In this document: positions 25,552-37,447 of the stretch, piece by piece | How the letters are laid out: each line of letters starts with the position of its first letter | Position numbering within the stretch: the first letter of the stretch is position 1 | Assembly (NCBI RefSeq): GCF_028368975.1 | Contig: NZ_JAQNDM010000002.1 | Location: 9,294,425-9,358,424 of the forward strand | DNA from: Stigmatella ashevillena | GTDB lineage: Bacteria; Myxococcota; Myxococcia; Myxococcales; Myxococcaceae | Reading direction: 5' to 3' | DNA length: 64,000 bases | Made by a program: the position numbers and the translations under genes | The notes under the pieces: model-generated | Told to the model about the DNA's origin: nothing | Seen by the model: the letters and a program-made list of their open reading frames with translations, nothing else | Database searches by the model: none

Positions 25552-26369
25552 TGAGTCACTTCAAGCAGGACGACGAAGAGCCATGGGATCTTCTCACCCC
25601 GCTGGATGACCGGTCTGGACCGGCGCGGCGGATCTCCCGCCAGAAGGCCGCGGACATGGTGCGCGCGGCGCTGGACGCGGCGGAGCAGACGCCCCCACCT
25701 TCCCGGCCCGCGAGCCGGCGCTGGCCCCGGGCCGCGTGGGTGGGAGGCTCGATCCTGGTGGCGGCGGCGGCGGTGGCGGGCCTCGGCCAGCTCGTGGGGG
25801 AGACGCCTCCCACGCCCTCATCCGCCGTGAAGCCCCCCGTGCCGCCAGTGGTGGGACCGCCCGCTGCCTCGGAAGCGCCTCCCAAGGAACGCGTGGAGTC
25901 CCCTCCGGTGGAAGCGCGGGTGGAAACCCAGGAGGTGCCCCCTCCGCCGGAGCTGCCTCGGAACGAGCCGCGGCCCACGAAGATCCTGGCACCCGAGGAT
26001 CTGCTGCGCATGGCCAACGCGCATCGGATCGCGGGCCGGTGGAAGGACGCGGAGGCGCTCTACCAGCGGGTCATCCGGGCGCACCCCCGGGGAATGTCCG
26101 CCTACGTCGCGCGGGTGGCCTCGGGCTCGCTCCGGTTGGAGCACCTGGGCGATGCGCGGGGCGCCTTGCGCCAGTTTCAGGAGGCGCTGCGGCAGCAGCC
26201 CGAGGGCGTGCTGAGCCATGAGGCGAGCCATGGGGTGGCGGAGGCCTGGAGGGCCCTGGGAGACAGGGCGCAGGAAGCACGGGCGCTCGAGCGCTTTCTG
26301 GCGCACCACCCGGACTCCCCCCTGGAGGCGGCGTCCCGCAAGCGGCTGAAGGAGATCTCTGCCCCATGA
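25551..26369 (+). CDS. Membrane-anchored TPR protein, possible anti-sigma factor
   Basis: This 272-residue protein has a short cytosolic N-terminus (about 60 residues with DMVRAALDAAEQ). One membrane helix follows (AAWVGGSILVAAAAVAGLGQ), then a long Pro/Glu-rich periplasmic linker and C-terminal tetratricopeptide-like helices (DLLRMANAHRIAGRWKDAEA, LGDARGALRQFQEALRQQPE). It lacks a recognisable zinc anti-sigma motif (HxxxCxxC). Its place directly after the sigma gene (TGATG overlap) and its topology suggest control of that factor. This is inference from position. Confidence 0.65.
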   Translation: MSHFKQDDEEPWDLLTPLDDRSGPARRISRQKAADMVRAALDAAEQTPPPSRPASRRWPRAAWVGGSILVAAAAVAGLGQLVGETPPTPSSAVKPPVPPVVGPPAASEAPPKERVESPPVEARVETQEVPPPPELPRNEPRPTKILAPEDLLRMANAHRIAGRWKDAEALYQRVIRAHPRGMSAYVARVASGSLRLEHLGDARGALRQFQEALRQQPEGVLSHEASHGVAEAWRALGDRAQEARALERFLAHHPDSPLEAASRKRLKEISAP

Positions 26370-27619
26370 GCAAAGGGTTGCCACGCAGGGCGCACGGAGT
26401 CCTCTGGGTGGGGGTGTTGATCAGCGCCTGGGCGGGCGGGTGCACCGTGAGGGATCCGGTGGCGCGTGTGCGGGAAGAAGAGGATGCCGGACCCGGCCCG
26501 GGGGAGGAGGATGGCGGCCCGCCCCTTCCCGAGGACTGGGTGACGTACTGCCAGGGCAGCGGTCCTCCGGTGCTGGTGGGCAGCGGTGGGGCGGGGACGA
26601 CCGTGTGCAGCGCGCAGGTGGCTCAGCAAGCGTTTCCCTATGCCCTGTGCACCTGTGAAACGCTCGCGCTGAGTGCCCCGTTGCGGGTGGACGCGTTCCA
26701 TGGCTCTCAGGGGCCCTACACGGTGGGGGAACGCGGCGGGGCGCTGGGGGTGAACGGCAACCTGACGTCCGACAACGTGGTGGATGTGGGAGGGGCGCTG
26801 AGCGCCGAGGGGCTCATCCGGATGGGCTTCTCGCTCTCGGTGGGAGGAGACCTGCACGGCAGCGGCTCGCTCATGGGCAATGGCACCTTCTCCATGGCGC
26901 AGAACGCCCGGGTCCGGGGCAACGTGGAGGTGGGCTCCTTGACGGTGGGAGGCCGCCTCACCGTGCCCTCCGAGTCCATCCTCACCGGCCCCATCCAGGC
27001 CGCCGAGGTGTTGCGGCAACCGGTGGAGGCCCTCTCTCCCTGTGGCTGTGCGCCGGCGGCTCAGGTGGACATCGCGGCCTTCGTCGCGAACCACGAACGT
27101 GTGAACCACAACGCGGACATCGGCTTGGAGCCGTCGGCGCTGGAGGGTTTTACCGGCTCCCGGACGCTGGAGCTTCCCTGTGGCCGGTTCTATTTGAACC
27201 GCATCGCGGGACAAGGCGGCCTGACGATCGTGGCCCAAGGCCGGACAGCGCTCTTCGTGGGAGAAGGGGTCAGCCTGGGCGAGCACCTCGCGGTGCAGGT
27301 GCAAGGCCCCGAGGCCGAGTTGGATCTCTTCATCGGAGGCGATGTGGCGGTGACGGGATCGCTGCTCCTCGGAGGGGGCGCCAAGACGCCCCGGATGCGC
27401 GTCTACATCGCGGGGGCGGGCATCCTCACCCTCCCGGTGGACAGCGCCATCGAAGGCCATTTGTATGCGCCCCAAGTGCTTCTGCGCCTGAGCGGCAATG
27501 CGGAAGTCTTTGGCTCGGTGTTTGTGCGCCGCGTCGAGGCGTCGAACACGGCCCTGCTCCACCATGATCTCGACGTGCTCAACGCGGCGGGCGCGTGTGT
27601 GTCGTCTTCGACCCGTTGA
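26366..27619 (+). CDS. Lipoprotein with repeated polymer-forming-like beta-helix region
   Basis: This 417-residue exported protein has a signal peptide ending AWAGGC, a likely lipobox. After an acidic linker (EEEDAGPGPGEEDGG) comes a long run of short Gly-rich strands: ALGVNGNLTSDNVVDVGGAL, GDLHGSGSLMGNGTFSMAQN, VRGNVEVGSLTVGGRL. This resembles the beta-helix of bactofilin or DUF7305-type surface proteins. Two CxC-type clusters (LCTCETL, SPCGCAP) lie on either side. It ends the four-gene sigma operon with an ATGA overlap. A surface or cell-envelope structural role is plausible but unproven. Confidence 0.65.
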   Translation: MSKGLPRRAHGVLWVGVLISAWAGGCTVRDPVARVREEEDAGPGPGEEDGGPPLPEDWVTYCQGSGPPVLVGSGGAGTTVCSAQVAQQAFPYALCTCETLALSAPLRVDAFHGSQGPYTVGERGGALGVNGNLTSDNVVDVGGALSAEGLIRMGFSLSVGGDLHGSGSLMGNGTFSMAQNARVRGNVEVGSLTVGGRLTVPSESILTGPIQAAEVLRQPVEALSPCGCAPAAQVDIAAFVANHERVNHNADIGLEPSALEGFTGSRTLELPCGRFYLNRIAGQGGLTIVAQGRTALFVGEGVSLGEHLAVQVQGPEAELDLFIGGDVAVTGSLLLGGGAKTPRMRVYIAGAGILTLPVDSAIEGHLYAPQVLLRLSGNAEVFGSVFVRRVEASNTALLHHDLDVLNAAGACVSSSTR

Positions 27620-27730
27620 CGGGATCGGGTTCCAGTGTGTGAATAAAACAGAAGCAGGAGCGTCCTGGCGGGAGCGGCAACACGCGATCCGTGAGACGCC
27701 GCTGAGCTTTCCCACCCCCCGAGGAACCCC

Positions 27731-28375
27731 GTGAAACACATTCTGCGTGCCGCCCTGGTGTCTTCCCTGTTCGCCTCATCGGCTGTCCTGGCTCAGGACA
27801 TGAACATGGAGATGAAAGTCCATGTCGATGAGAACGGCATGCCCTCCACGCAGATCAACATGCAGGTGCCTGACGAAGAGGGCAACCCGCAGGGCATGCG
27901 GATGAACAGCTCCAGCACGCACATGGAAGTGAAGGTGAAGGGAGACCGGGGCGCGGGCAGGCGGGAGCGGGTGGAAGTCGAGGAGGAGCACCAGGAGTCG
28001 CGCCGCCGTCCCCCCGCGCCGGAGCCCGTGTACCGCGATTGCGGCACGCAGCGGGACCCGGGCTGTAGCATGTCACGCGATGGCCAGTACGCGATGGATG
28101 GAGAGACCTTCCGGGGCTTCATGAAGGCGCTCAAGTCGCAGGCCAATGAGATCTCCCGCCAGGAGATGACGGAGAAGATGCTCAAGCGCCAGTACCTCAC
28201 GGCGATTCAGTTCGGCCAGGTGCTGGACCTGTTCGCCAATGAAATTTCCCGCCTGGAGGTGGCGAAGTTCGCGGCGCCCCACGTGGTCAACCCGCAGCAC
28301 GCGCTGGGCTTCTCCTCGAAGTGGCGCAATTCGATCTCCGCCGAGGAGTACACGGAGATGATCTCGGAGCAGTAG
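27731..28375 (+). CDS. Exported DUF4476-domain protein
   Basis: This 214-residue secreted protein has a signal peptide ending SAVLAQD. The middle is Met/Glu/Arg-rich and probably disordered. The C-terminal 95 residues (FRGFMKALKSQANEISRQEM...QFGQVLDLFANEISRLEVAK...ALGFSSKW) have the helical pattern of DUF4476, common in myxobacteria and of unknown role. A GAGGAAC box precedes the GTG start. It converges on the CotH-like gene with 27 bases between the stops. Confidence 0.8.
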   Translation: MKHILRAALVSSLFASSAVLAQDMNMEMKVHVDENGMPSTQINMQVPDEEGNPQGMRMNSSSTHMEVKVKGDRGAGRRERVEVEEEHQESRRRPPAPEPVYRDCGTQRDPGCSMSRDGQYAMDGETFRGFMKALKSQANEISRQEMTEKMLKRQYLTAIQFGQVLDLFANEISRLEVAKFAAPHVVNPQHALGFSSKWRNSISAEEYTEMISEQ

Positions 28376-28402
28376 CCGGTCATCTCCGGGCTTCCCCGGG
28401 GC

Positions 28403-30175
28403 TCAGTGGGCTTCCCACCCCGTCGCGCCGCGCGTGTAGCGCTGGCCGTAGGGCAGGGGCCCATAGAAGAGCAGGTCGAACACGCCCACCACGCGGGTGC
28501 CATCGAACAGGCCGATCTCCCCCTTCTCGGGGAAGCTCAGCCCCAACTCGGCGGCGGTGAAGCGCCGGGTCTCCCCAGGGGCCAGTGTGCTGCTGGGGAG
28601 GATCGTGCCCGTGGGGGGACTCACCAGGCCCGGGAGGCTCCGGCGCAACTGGGTGGTCAGCAGCTTGCCCTCCAGGGAGATGCTCTGGGAGCCCCGGTTG
28701 CCGAGGACGATGACACCCGCGCGGGGGTCAAACTCCTCGATGACGAGGGTGGGCTTCAGGGCGCTGTAGCGCGCCAGCTCGGCGAGGATGAACTGCCGGC
28801 GCTGGGCGACGAAGGTGTGCATGAAGGTGCGCCCCTCGGCGAACTTCGCGTAGTCCATGAACGGATCCTCCTTCATGGCGGCATTCACCAGCGCGTGGAG
28901 CGAGTCGATGTAGGGGTTCATCACCTCCGAGGTGAAGACTTCGTCCAGCGCCTTGCGGAGGCGGGCGGTGAGCCGCGCGTTCAGCTCGGGGTTCGTCACC
29001 ACGCGGGTGCCCAGGTTGGAGAAGACCGGCAGGTAGCCGGGGTAGCTCGGCTCGTTCTTGCGCCGGTCGTACATCTTCTGCGTCCACGCATCCGTGAGGG
29101 TGAACGGGAAGAGGGGGTGGTTGACCAGCGGCCGGTTGCCGAGCGTGCTCTCGTGCCACCAGCGCGCGTCCACGTTGTTCAAGTCCCAGGGAACATAGAC
29201 CCAGCGCTTCGTCACCCGGTCATGGATGAAGTAGCTCTCTGAGTCCTCCACGTAGTTGTTGGACATCAGGGCATCCAGCACCATGGAGCGCAGGAACCCC
29301 TCCACCTCCAGGTTCTGCTCCAGCGTGGAGACGAACTGGGGCTCGGGCGTGTGGTTGATGAGGTCCAGGACGGTGGGGAGCGCGTTGTCGGTTTCCTTCT
29401 CGTTCGTCTTCTTCACCCAGTTGCCCTGGTAGGGAACCTTGACGGTCTTGAACTCGCAGTCCTTCCAGCCGCAGCGGTAGATGGAGGCGTCGTCGTCGCT
29501 GAAGTCATGCGCCGCGAGGAAGCCCTTGTTCACCTGTTCGATGTCGAGGAAGGGCCCCTGGTACACACCGTTCACCTTGACGCGGACGAAGGTGGCTTTC
29601 GGGGCGGGTACGCGCAGGGCGGCCAGCAAGTCGTAGCTCATCTTCTCCGCGAGCAGGGTGGCATCGGCATACTCGGCCACGAGGTTGAGCGAGGTGCGTC
29701 CCTGGAACGGGAGGTTCTTCTCGAAGCTCACGTTCCAGCTCTTCTTGACGAAGAAGCGGGCAGAGGCCCCCCTCAGGCGGACCTTCACGGGGTACGTCTT
29801 CCCTCCGCTCACGAAGAGCGCATCCTGCTCGGGTGTCCACGGGTCGGCCTCGAACTTCTGCATCGCCTCGGGCGGGATGAGCAGCTCGTACTCCGGCAGG
29901 GCCGTTTGCACCGGCGGCAACTCGAAGCGGCGCTGAAGCTCTGGCGGTGGCGGCGGTGGTGGCTCGGGAGGAGGAGGCGGCGGCTCGGGAGGAGGCGGCG
30001 GCGCCACGGGGCCCATGGGATCCGGAAGCACGGGCGGTGTGACCGGCGTCACCGGCGCTGGGTTCTCTACGAGAGGCGGCTCGTTCGTATAGGGCGGGCG
30101 GCTTCCGGAGTCACTGCCATCACAGCCATAGAGGAGCGCCAGAAGAGGGAGTAGAGAAAGTCGCAGGTGTCTCAT
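28403..30175 (-). CDS. CotH kinase-family lipoprotein
   Basis: This 590-residue lipoprotein has a signal peptide with lipobox LYGC. A 60-residue Pro-rich linker is followed by a CotH domain: KVRLRGASARFFVKKSWNVS, FERTSLNLV-like NLVAEYADATLLAEKMSYDL, VRVKVNGVYQGPFLDIEQVN, and VYVPWDLNNVDARWW with the metal-binding Asp. The spore coat CotH kinases phosphorylate proteins, and the exported bacterial relatives have unclear substrates. A C-terminal beta domain (IEEFDPRAGVIVLGNRGSQS, LFDGTRVVGVFDLLFYGPLP) resembles a lamin-tail-like module. The ATG at 30175 begins the signal peptide; the ribosome-binding site is weak. Confidence 0.85.
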   Translation of the reverse strand: MRHLRLSLLPLLALLYGCDGSDSGSRPPYTNEPPLVENPAPVTPVTPPVLPDPMGPVAPPPPPEPPPPPPEPPPPPPPELQRRFELPPVQTALPEYELLIPPEAMQKFEADPWTPEQDALFVSGGKTYPVKVRLRGASARFFVKKSWNVSFEKNLPFQGRTSLNLVAEYADATLLAEKMSYDLLAALRVPAPKATFVRVKVNGVYQGPFLDIEQVNKGFLAAHDFSDDDASIYRCGWKDCEFKTVKVPYQGNWVKKTNEKETDNALPTVLDLINHTPEPQFVSTLEQNLEVEGFLRSMVLDALMSNNYVEDSESYFIHDRVTKRWVYVPWDLNNVDARWWHESTLGNRPLVNHPLFPFTLTDAWTQKMYDRRKNEPSYPGYLPVFSNLGTRVVTNPELNARLTARLRKALDEVFTSEVMNPYIDSLHALVNAAMKEDPFMDYAKFAEGRTFMHTFVAQRRQFILAELARYSALKPTLVIEEFDPRAGVIVLGNRGSQSISLEGKLLTTQLRRSLPGLVSPPTGTILPSSTLAPGETRRFTAAELGLSFPEKGEIGLFDGTRVVGVFDLLFYGPLPYGQRYTRGATGWEAH

Positions 30176-30496
30176 GGGCACACGCTTCAGCAAGGTGTGT
30201 GCCTTACGGTCTGGGATGACGGCCGCCCCGCTCATGCCATGGCGAGGCCTCCCCGGGAGGGACACCTGCCTTCTCGGTCGAGGAGGGCCTGTTCTTGGAA
30301 GGGAAAAGCGGGCGCGTGGGCCGCGAAATATTTTCTCACGCAAGGCGGCTCGCCTCCCAGGTCCTTCGCCTGCCTGCCCCCTTGCTCTCCGGTGGAGTGA
30401 ACGGGGCGCCAAGGGGGCAGGGGATCATGGAGAGAAGGGCACCCCTACCCTTTACCCGTGAGAGGTGGCTCTGCCTGCGACAGCAAGGGAGTGACG
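30176..30496. other. Divergent promoter region
   Basis: These 321 bases lie between the CotH-like gene and a membrane protein gene, which are read in opposite directions. They must hold both promoters. I found no clear promoter boxes, no RNA gene and no credible small protein. Confidence 0.4.
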
Positions 30497-30970
30497 ATGG
30501 AGTCCTGGAACCAGACGTCGGCCGACGTGGTGCGCTCGCATGCGGCTTCGGGCGTGAACAAGCGCATTGATGAGCGCGTGGAGCGCTGCGTGCGCTACAT
30601 GGCACAGCAAGACCGGAAGGAGATCTCTCCTTACCTGAACAAGCTCGAACGCGAGTGGGACGTGGGCCGTGCGGCCATGGTGGTGGGCTCCGTGGCCACC
30701 GTCGTGGGGTTGTGGTGGGGTCGGCGGCCGGGGAGCCGCTGGAGGGTGCTCAGCGGCGTGGCCGCGGGGTTGATGCTCCAGCAAGGCGTGTTCGGCTTTG
30801 GTCCGCTGGCCGAGCTGGTGCGGGCCGTGGGCGGGGTGCGGACCCGACGGGAGATTGATCTGGAGAAGTTTGCGCTCAAGGCCCTCCGGGGAGACTTCGA
30901 GCGCATTCCCAAGAACGACGGAGGCCCGCTGGCACGGGCCAACGCGGCGCTCGTGGCCGCGCAGTCCTGA
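30497..30970 (+). CDS. Small inner-membrane protein with DUF2892-like segment
   Basis: This 157-residue protein has an N-terminal polar helix (SAASGVNKRIDERVERCVRY-like segment, residues about 15-55). Two close membrane spans follow (AAMVVGSVATVVGLWWG and WRVLSGVAAGLMLQQGVFGF), and then a cytosolic tail. The pair of hydrophobic segments with Gly-rich turns resembles DUF2892 (YgaP-like) membrane modules. AAGGGAG precedes the ATG. Its role is unknown; it is monocistronic, upstream of the hybrid kinase gene with 238 bases between. Confidence 0.6.
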   Translation: MESWNQTSADVVRSHAASGVNKRIDERVERCVRYMAQQDRKEISPYLNKLEREWDVGRAAMVVGSVATVVGLWWGRRPGSRWRVLSGVAAGLMLQQGVFGFGPLAELVRAVGGVRTRREIDLEKFALKALRGDFERIPKNDGGPLARANAALVAAQS

Positions 30971-31208
30971 GCGCGGGCGCAGGGTGGCCGCGCATTAATC
31001 AACATTTCGCTGGAGGCGGTTTCATGGCGCAAGCCGCCTGTGTGCTAGTCGGGCCTCTACGGGCCCGCTCACACGGCGGGTAGTGCTCCATCATGACAGT
31101 GGTTCTCCTGGGCGGTGACCGCGGACTTCTCCCCCGCGGATGGCAGTGTCGAAGCATGGGCGTCCTGGGCGGCCCTGAGCTTGCCGGGCCGGAAGGGCGG
31201 CAAGGCCC

Positions 31209-34745
<3,537 letters not shown>

Positions 34746-34762
34746 GAACGCCTGGACCTGCC

Positions 34763-35581
34763 ATGGCCGTGAAGGACATCGATATCGAGCTGCGGCTCCT
34801 GCTCGACGCCATCTACCTGAAGTACCACTACGACTTTCGTGGCTACGCCATGGCTTCGTTGAAGCGCCGCCTGGTGCAGGCCGCGGAGCGCTTCGAGTGC
34901 CGCACCCTCTCGCAGCTCCAAGATCGGCTGCTCCACGAGCCTTCGACCTTCCCCATGCTTCTCGACTTCCTCACCGTGCAGGTGAGCGAGATGTTTCGGG
35001 ATCCCTCCTATTTTCGGTCTCTGCGCGAGCGGGTCATCCCGTTCCTGAGCACCTATCCCTCCCTGAAAGTGTGGGTGGCGGGGTGCAGCACCGGTGAGGA
35101 GGTATATTCGCTCGCCATCCTGTTGCAGGAGGAAGGCCTGCTGGAGCGCACGTTGATCTACGCGACGGACATCAACACGAACGCCCTTCAGAAGGCCGAG
35201 GCGGGGGTGTACGCCGTGGATCGCATCGCCACCTTCACCCAGAACCACCACAAGTCGGGCGCGCGCAGCTCGCTGTCGGACTACTACACGGCGGCCTACG
35301 GGAACGCGGTCTTCGACAAGTCCTTGAAGGCGCACATCGTCTTCTCGGACCACAGCCTCGCCACCGACAGCGTGTTCGCGGAGGTTCAGCTGCTCTCCTG
35401 CCGCAATGTCCTCATCTACTTCAACCGAGAGTTGCAGGAGCGCGCCATCGGGCTGTTCCGGGAGGCGCTCTGCCGCAAGGGGTTCTTGGGGTTGGGCTCC
35501 AAGGAGTTCCTGCGCTTCTCCGCGCACGAGGATGCCTTCTCGGAAGTGGTTCGAGATGACCGCATCTTTCAGAAAAGGTAG
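34763..35581 (+). CDS. cheR: CheR-type protein-glutamate methyltransferase
   Basis: This 272-residue SAM-dependent enzyme methylates glutamates on receptors in chemosensory systems. The N-terminal helical domain has LDAIYLKYHYDFRGYAMASL and RRLVQAAERF. The SAM fold has VWVAGCSTGEEVYSLAILLQ, YATDINTNALQKAEAGVY and LSCRNVLIYFN, all CheR signatures, and FLGLGSKEFL near the end. There is no TPR extension. It starts 17 bases after the hybrid kinase and is followed by cheB at eight bases. No receptor gene lies nearby, so the methylated partner is unclear; it might be the kinase itself. Confidence 0.9.
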   Translation: MAVKDIDIELRLLLDAIYLKYHYDFRGYAMASLKRRLVQAAERFECRTLSQLQDRLLHEPSTFPMLLDFLTVQVSEMFRDPSYFRSLRERVIPFLSTYPSLKVWVAGCSTGEEVYSLAILLQEEGLLERTLIYATDINTNALQKAEAGVYAVDRIATFTQNHHKSGARSSLSDYYTAAYGNAVFDKSLKAHIVFSDHSLATDSVFAEVQLLSCRNVLIYFNRELQERAIGLFREALCRKGFLGLGSKEFLRFSAHEDAFSEVVRDDRIFQKR

Positions 35582-35589
35582 GGCTCGGC

Positions 35590-36219
35590 GTGGACTCCTT
35601 GGACATCATCAGCCGCACCGGAGTCAAAGCCCAGGCGCTTCACGGCCGCATCGAGGCCGTCGTCCTGGGCGTGTCCGCGGGTGGCGTGGATGCCCTGTCG
35701 ATCCTGCTTCCTGCCCTTCCGAAGGACTTCCGTCCCGCCCTGCTCATCGTCATGCACCTGCCGCGTGATCGGCCCAGCCTCCTCATCGAGATCTTCGAGC
35801 GCAAATGCGTCCTGCCGGTCCGGGAGGCGCAGGACAAGGAGCCGGTGCAGCCCGGGACGGTCTACTTCGCTCCTCCGGACTATCACCTGCTCGTGGATGA
35901 GGGGCCTTGCCTGTCGCTCTCGGCGGATGATCCCGTCTATTTCTCCCGCCCGTCCATCGACGTGCTGTTCGAGTCGGCCGCGGACATCTACGGGTCCCAC
36001 CTGGCGGCCGTCATCCTCACGGGAGCCAACGCCGACGGGGCGCGCGGCACCGCGGCGGTCCGTGAGGCCGGAGGCATCACCGTGGCGCAGACACCCGAAA
36101 CCGCCCTGGCCGCGGCGATGCCCTTGGCAGCCATTGCCCGGGGGCCCATTGACTTCATTCTCCCGCTGGAACAGGTGGCCCGCTTGCTGCGCGTCATGGG
36201 TTCGGCCTCTGGGAGCTGA
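35590..36219 (+). CDS. cheB: CheB-type methylesterase lacking a receiver domain
   Basis: This 209-residue enzyme has only the CheB esterase domain. The catalytic Ser is in LGVSAGGVDALSILLPALP, the His in VMHLPRDRPSLLIEIFE, and the Asp in LTGANADGARGTAAVREAGG. APPDYHLLVD and RPSIDVLFESAA are further family marks. The receiver that normally controls CheB is missing, so regulation must come from a partner, perhaps one of the receivers of the neighbouring hybrid kinase. GTG start, eight bases after cheR. Confidence 0.9.
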   Translation: MDSLDIISRTGVKAQALHGRIEAVVLGVSAGGVDALSILLPALPKDFRPALLIVMHLPRDRPSLLIEIFERKCVLPVREAQDKEPVQPGTVYFAPPDYHLLVDEGPCLSLSADDPVYFSRPSIDVLFESAADIYGSHLAAVILTGANADGARGTAAVREAGGITVAQTPETALAAAMPLAAIARGPIDFILPLEQVARLLRVMGSASGS

Positions 36220-36249
36220 CGCGAACTTTTCAGGAGGAATGCAGTTCTC

Positions 36250-37383
36250 ATGTCCACGTCTACGTCCACGTTCACACGGGTGAAATGCCTGCTCGTCGAT
36301 GACCTCGAGGAGAACCTCCTCGCGCTCGGGGTTTTGTTGCGCCGGGATGACGTGGAGGTGCTCCAAGCCCGCTCAGGCGGAGAGGCCCTGGAGTTGCTGC
36401 TCCTGCATGACGTGGCCCTGGCATTCATCGACGTGCAGATGCCGGAAATGGACGGCTTCGAGCTGGCCGAACTCATGCGCGGCATGGAGCGCACCCGCCA
36501 TGTCCCCATCATCTTCGTCACCGCGGGGGTGAGGGATCAGCACCGGCTCTTCAAGGGCTACGAGGCAGGGGCGGTGGACTTTCTCTACAAGCCCCTGGAG
36601 CCCCACGTCCTGCGCAACAAGGCGGAGGTCTTCTTCCAGCTCTACCGCCAGAAGCAGCAACTGGCGCAGCAGCTTCACGAGCTCACCGAGACGCTGCGCC
36701 TCAACGAGATGTTCACGGCCGTGCTGGGGCATGATCTGCGCAACCCCTTGAGCGCCATCCTGACGTCGGCGGACCTGCTCCATCGCCGCACGGCGGACGA
36801 GGCCGTCCGCAAGACGGCGGGCCGCATGCTGTCCAGTGGCAAGCGCATGGGGCGGATGATCGAAGATGTGTTGGATCTGGCGCGGGCGCGGCTCGCGGGA
36901 GGAATCAGCCTCAAGCGGGGCGAGACGGACTTCGGGCAGCTGGTCCATCGCATGGTGCAGGAGCACCAGGCGGCGTTTCCCCAGTACCGCATCGAGGTGC
37001 TGCAAGAGGGCAACTTGGTGGGCGATTGGGACTCGGACCGCCTCGCTCAGGTGGCCTCCAACCTCATCGGCAATGCCCTCCAGCACGGGGACGCCGGTGA
37101 GCCCGTGCAGATCCGACTCGATGGCACGCACGGGGAGTTCGTCCTCTTCTCCGTGGCGAACCTGGGGGCCATTCCGCCCGAGCTGAAGTCCTCCCTGTTC
37201 GATCCCTTCCGGGGCGGCCAGCGGCAGCGGGGACGCAGCGAGGGGCTGGGGCTGGGGCTCTACATCGTCCAGCAGATCATCCTCGCGCATCAGGGCAACG
37301 TGAACATCCAGGCGGACTCCGGGCGCCACACGGTGTTCCAGGTGGAGATCCCGCGCCAGGGGCGCGATGTCATCAAGTTGTAG
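36250..37383 (+). CDS. Receiver-histidine kinase (REC-HisKA-HATPase)
   Basis: This 377-residue soluble protein has an N-terminal receiver (KCLLVDDLEENLLAL, phospho-Asp in AFIDVQMPEMDGFELAELM, YKPLEP with the conserved Lys). It is fused to a kinase with H-box VLGHDLRNPLSAIL (His near 160) and ATPase motifs NLIGNALQHG and GLGLGLYIVQQI. The VTAGVRDQHRLFKGYEAGAV segment is typical of receiver-kinases placed beside CheB/CheR genes. It lies 30 bases after cheB in the same operon. It may pass or receive phosphate from the upstream hybrid kinase. AGGAGG lies upstream of the ATG. Confidence 0.9.
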   Translation: MSTSTSTFTRVKCLLVDDLEENLLALGVLLRRDDVEVLQARSGGEALELLLLHDVALAFIDVQMPEMDGFELAELMRGMERTRHVPIIFVTAGVRDQHRLFKGYEAGAVDFLYKPLEPHVLRNKAEVFFQLYRQKQQLAQQLHELTETLRLNEMFTAVLGHDLRNPLSAILTSADLLHRRTADEAVRKTAGRMLSSGKRMGRMIEDVLDLARARLAGGISLKRGETDFGQLVHRMVQEHQAAFPQYRIEVLQEGNLVGDWDSDRLAQVASNLIGNALQHGDAGEPVQIRLDGTHGEFVLFSVANLGAIPPELKSSLFDPFRGGQRQRGRSEGLGLGLYIVQQIILAHQGNVNIQADSGRHTVFQVEIPRQGRDVIKL

Positions 37384-37393
37384 GCGTGGACGG

Positions 37394-37422
37394 CCCGTGA
37401 CCGGGGGAGGCCCGGTCACGGG
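37394..37422. terminator. Perfect 12-base inverted repeat, bidirectional terminator
   Basis: The arms CCCGTGACCGGG and CCCGGTCACGGG are exact complements around a five-base loop. They lie between the convergent receiver-kinase and subtilase genes, so the hairpin can end transcription from both sides. Confidence 0.75.
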
Positions 37423-37447
37423 GAGGAGCCCGTTCAGGGCCCCCGTG

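Noticed and set aside
26177-27739. Long minus-strand open frame opposite the beta-helix lipoprotein
   Set aside because: It is a shadow of codon bias; the plus strand has a signal peptide and coupled start.
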